DNA of 64,000 nucleotides from an uncultured Bacteroidales bacterium (lineage in GTDB: Bacteria; Bacteroidota; Bacteroidia; Bacteroidales; UBA932), in NCBI GenBank assembly GCA_900316955.1, contig ONEX01000003.1, positions 1-64,000 on the forward strand, given 5' to 3'. How positions within the stretch are numbered: the stretch's first letter is position 1; every line of letters begins with the position of its first letter. Made by a program: the position numbers and the translations under genes. Under the pieces are notes generated by a model that was not told the origin of the DNA, did no database searches, and saw only the letters and a list, made by a program, of their open reading frames with translations. Below, one piece after another: positions 59,121-64,000 of the stretch.

Positions 59121-59419
59121 TCGAAATCGAAATAGGAGACGAAACCGGTCATATCCAGCACGTCCCGGATTACCTCGTTCACATTCTTCAGGGCCACGCG
59201 CTCCCCTTTCGTCCGGGCCGTCTTGAGCAGGTTCATGAGGATGCGGAGTCCGCTGGAAGCGATGTACTCCAGTCCGCTGCAGTCCAGGACGAGATCCTTC
59301 CCGTCGCTGTCGAACAAAGGCTTGAGCGCCGCTTCCGTCTCCGCGGCCGCGGCGGTGTCCAGCTCGCCGCATAGGACGGCGACCAGTCTTCCATCGATTT
59401 CTTGTACGGTTGTTTTCAT
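59117..59419 (-). CDS. STAS-domain anti-sigma-factor antagonist
   Basis: 100 aa, one STAS domain. LVLDCSGLEYIASSGLRILM carries the phosphorylatable Ser (Ser55 or Ser56) of SpoIIAA/RsbV-type antagonists. In partner switching, a kinase phosphorylates it and a PP2C phosphatase reactivates it. The phosphatase is encoded 28 bases upstream; no cognate HATPase kinase is visible in the window. Its close link with the porin gene (4-base overlap) suggests control of an envelope function. Confidence 0.9.
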   Translation of the reverse strand: MKTTVQEIDGRLVAVLCGELDTAAAAETEAALKPLFDSDGKDLVLDCSGLEYIASSGLRILMNLLKTARTKGERVALKNVNEVIRDVLDMTGFVSYFDFE

Positions 59420-59447
59420 ATTCCAAAAATGTTTATATCCTTCAAAA

Positions 59448-61229
59448 TCAGCCTATTGTGTTTTTATTCGGGTGATAGTGGACGACCATCATCGTGAGGT
59501 CGTCGCTCTGTTCGGCCTCCCCGGCGAAGGCCCGGACATCGGCCCTGACCGTCCGGATCAGGACATCCGGCTTCCGGGGACAGGACGCCAAGGCGCCGAG
59601 AAGCCGCTCCCGGCCAAATTGCCGCCGGCCGGCATCGATCGCTTCGGTCACCCCATCCGTATAGAGGAACAGGAGGGAGCCGGGAGCGACCATGGCTTCC
59701 TGCTCCTGGTACGTGGCATCGTCGAACACGCCCACGGGCACGTTCGCCAGGGCCGGCAGCTCCTCCACGGAGTCGCCGACAAGGACCGGACGGTCGTGGC
59801 CGGCGTTGCAGTACCGCAGGCGGCCCGTGGACAAGTCCAGCACCCCCAGGAAAAGCGTCACGAACGTCCCCGACGCATTGTTCCGGCACGCTTCGCGATT
59901 GAGCTCCGTGACAATCCGCGCCGGCGCCACTTCCTGCTCGAAAAGCATCCGCAGGATCGAATGGGTGACGGCCATCACCATGGCGGCCGGAACGCCCTTC
60001 CCGCACACGTCTCCGATGCAGAAGAACAGCTTCTCCTCCCGGATGTAGTAATCGAAGAGGTCTCCTCCCACCTCCTTGGCCGGCGTCAGGGATCCCCGGG
60101 CGGTCAGGTCGCTCCGGTCCAGGGAAGCCTTCGGCAGCATTTCCTCCTGGATGCGCCGGGCGATCCGGAGTTCGCTCCCGATGCGGGCCTCTTTCATGTC
60201 CGCCTCCCAGAGCCGCTTCCCGTTCCGGGCGAAACGGTGGATGATTTCGAGGAGGAACGCGAAGCCCGCAAGGGCCATCAGCAGGATCCGCCACATCATC
60301 CTGCGCACCGGGGCCAGCACCTCGTCCCGGTAGGACACCTCCGCGATGATCCAGCCCGGGTCCCGCGGCAGGGCCCTGTAATCGAGGTAGGCCCTTTCCC
60401 CGGTGACGGGATCCCGGAATTCGATGCAGCTGACCCGGTGCCGTCCCCGGACGGTCCGGTCCACGGTCGGGTCCATCACCAGGCCCGCCACATACTCCAC
60501 GGTCCGGGGCGAAACCCGCTGCTCCCGGGGGCCGGCGACCAGCCGCCCATTCCGGGTGAGCATGAAACCGAAGCTGGAGGGATAGTACGGACGGACATTC
60601 AGGGTGTCGCTGAGCCAGGTCAGGTCGATGTCCATGCCGCAGATGGCCGCGAGACGGCCCGCCCGGTCCCGGATGGGATAGGTGTAGGTGGTCAGCTGCT
60701 GGACCGGGTCCGTGCCATAGGCATACGGATCGCTCCAGAATTCCGACTCCTCCCGGAGCGCCCGCTGGAAGTCGGGTCCGAGGGTATAGTCGTGGTCGGG
60801 ACCGGCGATCTGGTCCACCAGGATCCGGCCCTCTTCCTTGTGGGCATAGGGCTCGAAGAGCCGGCCTTTGGACGGATAGTAATCCGGCAGGACGGCGATG
60901 CATGCGCCCGCGACGCTCGAATTGCTCTGGATCATCCGCACGGCCGCCCCGAACAGGGAATCCGGGTGGGCCAGGCTCTGCTGGACGCTCCATTCATTCT
61001 CGTACATCGACAGTTCCGCCTCCTCCAGGGTATGGAGGACGATCTCGGACTCCAGGGTCAGTTCCATCCGCGTAATCCGCTCTTCCTCCCGGATCAGGAT
61101 GTTGCGGGTATAGGTGTACTGCAGGGCCGCGACCAGCTCCAGCAGGAGGGCCGTCAGGAGGATGAGGACCAGGCGGGAACCCTTCCTCTCATTGAAAAAA
61201 GTGCGGATGCTGTCGATGAAAGAGGCCAT
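59448..61229 (-). CDS. Membrane sensor PP2C phosphatase (SpoIIE/RsbU type)
   Basis: 593 aa. A membrane segment (LVLILLTALLLELVAALQY) precedes a periplasmic dCache-like sensor region (about 45-310: SFWSDPYAYGTDP-type turn, TTYTYPIRDRAGRLAAICGM, DIDLTWLSD). A second membrane segment (ILLMALAGFAFLLEIIHRF) and a linker helix lead to a SpoIIE phosphatase domain (about 370-590) with metal Asp residues in VGGDLFDYY, GDVCGKGVPAAMVMA and SDDLTMMVV. It should dephosphorylate the STAS protein in response to an external signal. It starts five bases after the NRPS stop. Confidence 0.93.
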   Translation of the reverse strand: MASFIDSIRTFFNERKGSRLVLILLTALLLELVAALQYTYTRNILIREEERITRMELTLESEIVLHTLEEAELSMYENEWSVQQSLAHPDSLFGAAVRMIQSNSSVAGACIAVLPDYYPSKGRLFEPYAHKEEGRILVDQIAGPDHDYTLGPDFQRALREESEFWSDPYAYGTDPVQQLTTYTYPIRDRAGRLAAICGMDIDLTWLSDTLNVRPYYPSSFGFMLTRNGRLVAGPREQRVSPRTVEYVAGLVMDPTVDRTVRGRHRVSCIEFRDPVTGERAYLDYRALPRDPGWIIAEVSYRDEVLAPVRRMMWRILLMALAGFAFLLEIIHRFARNGKRLWEADMKEARIGSELRIARRIQEEMLPKASLDRSDLTARGSLTPAKEVGGDLFDYYIREEKLFFCIGDVCGKGVPAAMVMAVTHSILRMLFEQEVAPARIVTELNREACRNNASGTFVTLFLGVLDLSTGRLRYCNAGHDRPVLVGDSVEELPALANVPVGVFDDATYQEQEAMVAPGSLLFLYTDGVTEAIDAGRRQFGRERLLGALASCPRKPDVLIRTVRADVRAFAGEAEQSDDLTMMVVHYHPNKNTIG

Positions 61230-61234
61230 TCGGA

Positions 61235-64000
61235 TCAGTCGTCAAAGAAACGGAAAGAGTCCAGGATCCGGAAGATCATGTCCACATACGCGCTGGAAGT
61301 CTCGTCCCAGCGGAATCCCAGCCGGTGCAGCACCTGCATGGAGAAGACGCTCGAAGCCACGTTCTCCACCATCTGGACCTGGCCTTCCGCCTGCGTGTAG
61401 GCGATGATGCTGGACAGGATCCGGGCTTTCTCCGGATCGGCCTTGGCCTCGTCCATCCGGCGGACGAATTCGTCCACTTCCAGGTAGTCCAGGGGGCTTC
61501 CGTCATCCTTGTGGAGCCGGGAGAGGATATCGTCCATCGGCAGCATATGGTCGTTCTGGACGTGGAAGACCACGTTCGCGGCGGGCGTTCCGGCCAGCAG
61601 GACGACGGCGCGGGCCGTCTGGTCGATGGGCGAGAACTCCATCCGTTCCTCCAGCAGCGGATACGGGCAGCCGCCCAGCATCCGGTACGCCTTCAGGCGG
61701 CCCATGGAAGCGTTCGAGTTGAAGTTGATCTGGAACTCGCCGTCCTCGGCGCGCGGGGACAGGTTGCCCACCCGGATGATCTTGGCGTCCAGGCGGCCTT
61801 CCGCGACCTTCTCGAGGATGCACCGCTCGGCCAGGAACTTGGACACGACGTACTGGTTGTCCGTATTCTGCCCGAAGAACAGCATCTGCTCGTCCATGAC
61901 CACCGGTACGGTACCCTCGGCCATGCCGCCCACGCTGATGGTGGAGACCTGAACCAGCCGGGCGTTCGCGGCCATGCAGAAGCCGACGAGGTTCTGCACG
62001 CCGACATAGTTGACCTTCAGGATATCGTCGCCGCGGGAGAAGTGCTTGACGTTGGCCGCGCAGTTCACCACCAGGTCGAACGGGGTGCCGGACATGAGCA
62101 GGGCGTCGAAGATCTCCGCGCCCGTGATGTCGCCCTCGATCAGCCGGACCCGGTTGCCCATGAGCGGGCGGTAGTTCTTCTCGAAATAGTACACCAGCAT
62201 CTCCGACAGGCGGCGCTCCGCGGTGATGGCGCCCTTGCCCCGGAGGAGGCACCAGATGACGGTGTCCTTTCCGGTCTGCTCGATCAGTTCGCGCAGGACA
62301 TGGATGCCCAGGAAGCCGGTCGCGCCCGTCAGCAGGATGTTCTTGCCCAGTTCGCGGCGTTCGCCGGCCTGGAAAGCCTCCAGGGTATTGCCTGCGAGCA
62401 GGTTTTCGATGGCGGAATAGTCGTAGGCGGTGACATCGTCCTTCTCCTCGGCGGGCGCTTCGGCGCCTCCGGTCAGGAAGGCCGCCAGGGCGCGGGCCGT
62501 CGGATTGTTGAACACGTCGCCGTAGGAGAACTTCAGGCCGCGCTTCTCGGCGCTCACCAGGACGCTCGTCACCATGAGCGAGGAGCCGCCCAGGTCGAAG
62601 AAGCTGTCGGTGGCGCCCACGCGCTCCATGCCCAGGATTTCGGCGAAGACTTCGCACAGGGCGGTCTCGGTCGGGCCCTCGGGCTGGACATAGTCGCCGC
62701 CCGACGTCATCACGGGCGCCGGCAAGGCCTTGCGGTCCACCTTCTGGTTCACGTTCAGCGGAATCTTGTCCAGCTTCGCGAAGGCGGCGGGGACCATGTA
62801 CGGCGGTTTCCGCTCCAGGATGAAGGCGGACAGGGCCTTGGTGTCCAGTTCCCCTTCGCACACGACGTAGGCGGCGATGAACTTGCCGCCGGAAGGATTG
62901 TCGAAGGGCTGGACCGTCACGTCCTTCACGCCCGGGAATTCCCGGATGACGGCCTCCACTTCCTTGGTCTCCACCCGGAAGCCCCGGATCTTGACCTGGC
63001 CGTCGTTGCGGCCCACGAACTCGATGTTGCCGTCCAGCCGGTACCGGACGATGTCGCCGGTCCGGTACGCCCGGTCATAGGGATACTCCTTAGCGAACGG
63101 ATTGGCGATGAAGGTCTCCGCGGTCTTTTCCGGACGGTTCAGGTAGCCCCGGCTCACCTGCGGGCCGGAAATCCAGAGCTCGCCGACGGCGCCGGCGGGA
63201 AGCCGGCGGCCGGCGGTGTCCGTCACGTACAACCGCAGGTTGTCCAGCGGATGGCCGATGGGAATGTTGGGTTCCTTCTTCTGCACGTCGAAGATCGTGG
63301 AGAAGATGGTGCATTCCGTCGGGCCGTAGCCATTGTGGAAGGCATAGGAAGGCGGGTCCATGGACACGAGCTTCTCGCCGCCCACGGACAGATGCTTCAG
63401 GGAAGGATTCCCGGGATAGTTCAGGGCGAACATCACGCCCACCTGCGTAGTCATGAAGCTGTGCGTGACGCCGTTGTCTGTGATGAACCGGTCGAGCTCA
63501 GACATGTCGTGCCGGGTTTCCTCCGGGATGATGCACACGGAGGCGCCCGTAGTCAGCGCGGGATACATGTCCATCATGCAGGCGTCGAAGCCGTAGCTGG
63601 CGTAGGCCGCCACCCGGCTTTCCGGCGTGAGGCCGTAGTAGTTCCGGTACCAGGCGCAGAAGTTCACCAGGTTGCGGTGCTCCAGCATGCAGCCCTTCGG
63701 GACGCCGGTGGAGCCGGACGTGTACAGGAGGATGAACAGGTTCTCCGGGGCGGGGCCTTCCGGGACGGGGCCCGCAGGCAGCGCGGCGATGTCCGCGGTG
63801 TCCAGGACAGGACCGTCATAGGAAGTGATCAGGGGCCGGTACTGCGCATCGGCGATGAGCAGTTTCGCGGACGCGTCCCCGATCATGAAGTTCAGGCGCT
63901 CCTCGGGATAGGAAGGATCCAGCGGCTGGTAGGCGCAGCCCGCCTTGAGGGCGCCGAGCGAGGCCACGGCCATGTTCTCGCTGCGGCCGATCAGAACGGA
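61235..64000 (-). CDS. NRPS terminal module: adenylation - carrier - thioester reductase (5' part beyond the right edge)
   Basis: 921 residues are visible; the frame stays open to base 64000. Adenylation domain motifs in order: A3 LYTSGSTGVPKG, A5 HNGYGPTE, A7 YRTGD, A8 GRNDGQVKIRGFRVE, A10 NQKVDRKAL. The carrier protein motif is DSFFDLGGSSLMV. A thioester reductase follows: NAD(P) loop LLTGATGFLGIHV and active-site NQYVVSKFLAE (YxxxK). Such a reductase releases the chain as an aldehyde or alcohol. By rough alignment with the phenylalanine-activating domain of GrsA the first nine specificity positions read D-A-M-F-S-G-G-I-F, which I cannot assign. The protein starts the operon seen here; further modules or a condensation domain may lie upstream. 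Confidence 0.92.
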   Translation of the reverse strand, partial: SVLIGRSENMAVASLGALKAGCAYQPLDPSYPEERLNFMIGDASAKLLIADAQYRPLITSYDGPVLDTADIAALPAGPVPEGPAPENLFILLYTSGSTGVPKGCMLEHRNLVNFCAWYRNYYGLTPESRVAAYASYGFDACMMDMYPALTTGASVCIIPEETRHDMSELDRFITDNGVTHSFMTTQVGVMFALNYPGNPSLKHLSVGGEKLVSMDPPSYAFHNGYGPTECTIFSTIFDVQKKEPNIPIGHPLDNLRLYVTDTAGRRLPAGAVGELWISGPQVSRGYLNRPEKTAETFIANPFAKEYPYDRAYRTGDIVRYRLDGNIEFVGRNDGQVKIRGFRVETKEVEAVIREFPGVKDVTVQPFDNPSGGKFIAAYVVCEGELDTKALSAFILERKPPYMVPAAFAKLDKIPLNVNQKVDRKALPAPVMTSGGDYVQPEGPTETALCEVFAEILGMERVGATDSFFDLGGSSLMVTSVLVSAEKRGLKFSYGDVFNNPTARALAAFLTGGAEAPAEEKDDVTAYDYSAIENLLAGNTLEAFQAGERRELGKNILLTGATGFLGIHVLRELIEQTGKDTVIWCLLRGKGAITAERRLSEMLVYYFEKNYRPLMGNRVRLIEGDITGAEIFDALLMSGTPFDLVVNCAANVKHFSRGDDILKVNYVGVQNLVGFCMAANARLVQVSTISVGGMAEGTVPVVMDEQMLFFGQNTDNQYVVSKFLAERCILEKVAEGRLDAKIIRVGNLSPRAEDGEFQINFNSNASMGRLKAYRMLGGCPYPLLEERMEFSPIDQTARAVVLLAGTPAANVVFHVQNDHMLPMDDILSRLHKDDGSPLDYLEVDEFVRRMDEAKADPEKARILSSIIAYTQAEGQVQMVENVASSVFSMQVLHRLGFRWDETSSAYVDMIFRILDSFRFFDD

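Noticed and set aside
59223..61400. 725-codon plus-strand frame over the phosphatase gene
   Set aside because: Antisense shadow of the SpoIIE-type gene; no recognisable domain.

Overview
The window looks like chromosomal DNA of a GC-rich member of the Bacteroidales, probably an uncultured gut or rumen lineage. The evidence is the recurrent Bacteroidota -7 box (TAnnTTTG) upstream of many genes, the many exported lipoproteins, and family signatures typical of this order: class I fumarase, a DUF4922-SpoIID fusion, NamZ/DUF1343, DUF4491, HU-CCDC81-like and DUF6515 proteins, and an exo-sialidase. The exact genus is inference. I see no insertion sequence, prophage, CRISPR array or rRNA. There is one tRNA (Asn). 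Many long antisense reading frames are by-products of the base composition and were left out.

Layout. 0-3.6 kb: an exported flavodoxin/ferredoxin (EFR1-type) lipoprotein and a secreted esterase, divergent from an AraC-type regulator that is broken by a frameshift; then a class II Fic protein behind a perfect palindrome, and a methyltransferase remnant. 3.7-10.1 kb: small metabolic and transport genes, including a five-gene minus-strand run (TfoX-like, double GNAT, zinc ribbon, hydrolase, methyltransferase). 10.2-15 kb: an exported FMN reductase, a short UvrA, a DUF4491 protein and HydE. 15-20 kb: a four-gene operon of exported enzymes (hydrolase, cyclophilin-like lipoprotein, amidohydrolase-monooxygenase fusion, CMD-cupin fusion), divergent from an intact paralogue of the first AraC gene. 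A 35-bp element is shared by both AraC upstream regions. 20-34 kb: SGNH hydrolase, tRNA-editing protein, lipoprotein phosphatase, AspA, a secreted hydrolase convergent with a sialidase, a PspC-PadR-PspC operon, fumarase, prfB and murI. 34-43.6 kb: an RS-repeat surface protein, a cell-wall recycling operon (SpoIID-AmpG-NamZ) and a double-domain esterase. 43.6-47.2 kb: an accessory stretch with structured intergenic DNA, two lipoprotein genes and a phosphatase relic beside tRNA-Asn. 47.4-54 kb: an HU-like membrane protein whose linker is built from palindromic repeats, thioesterase, AspT-like exchanger, NUDIX, acid phosphatase and esterase.

55.2-64 kb holds the most intriguing unit. Eight genes on the minus strand lie within about 30 bases of each other or overlap: the reductase-terminated end of an NRPS (open at the right edge), a SpoIIE/RsbU phosphatase, an STAS antagonist, an outer-membrane porin, PnuC, a BadF-type kinase, RecR and MntP. 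This suggests a peptide aldehyde or alcohol pathway wired to a partner-switching regulator, although the last genes may simply be carried along.

Metabolic links: AspA (aspartate to fumarate), fumarase and an AspT-like exchanger fit anaerobic fumarate metabolism. NamZ, AmpG and the SpoIID fusion fit muropeptide turnover. All functions are read from sequence motifs alone; no database search was possible.
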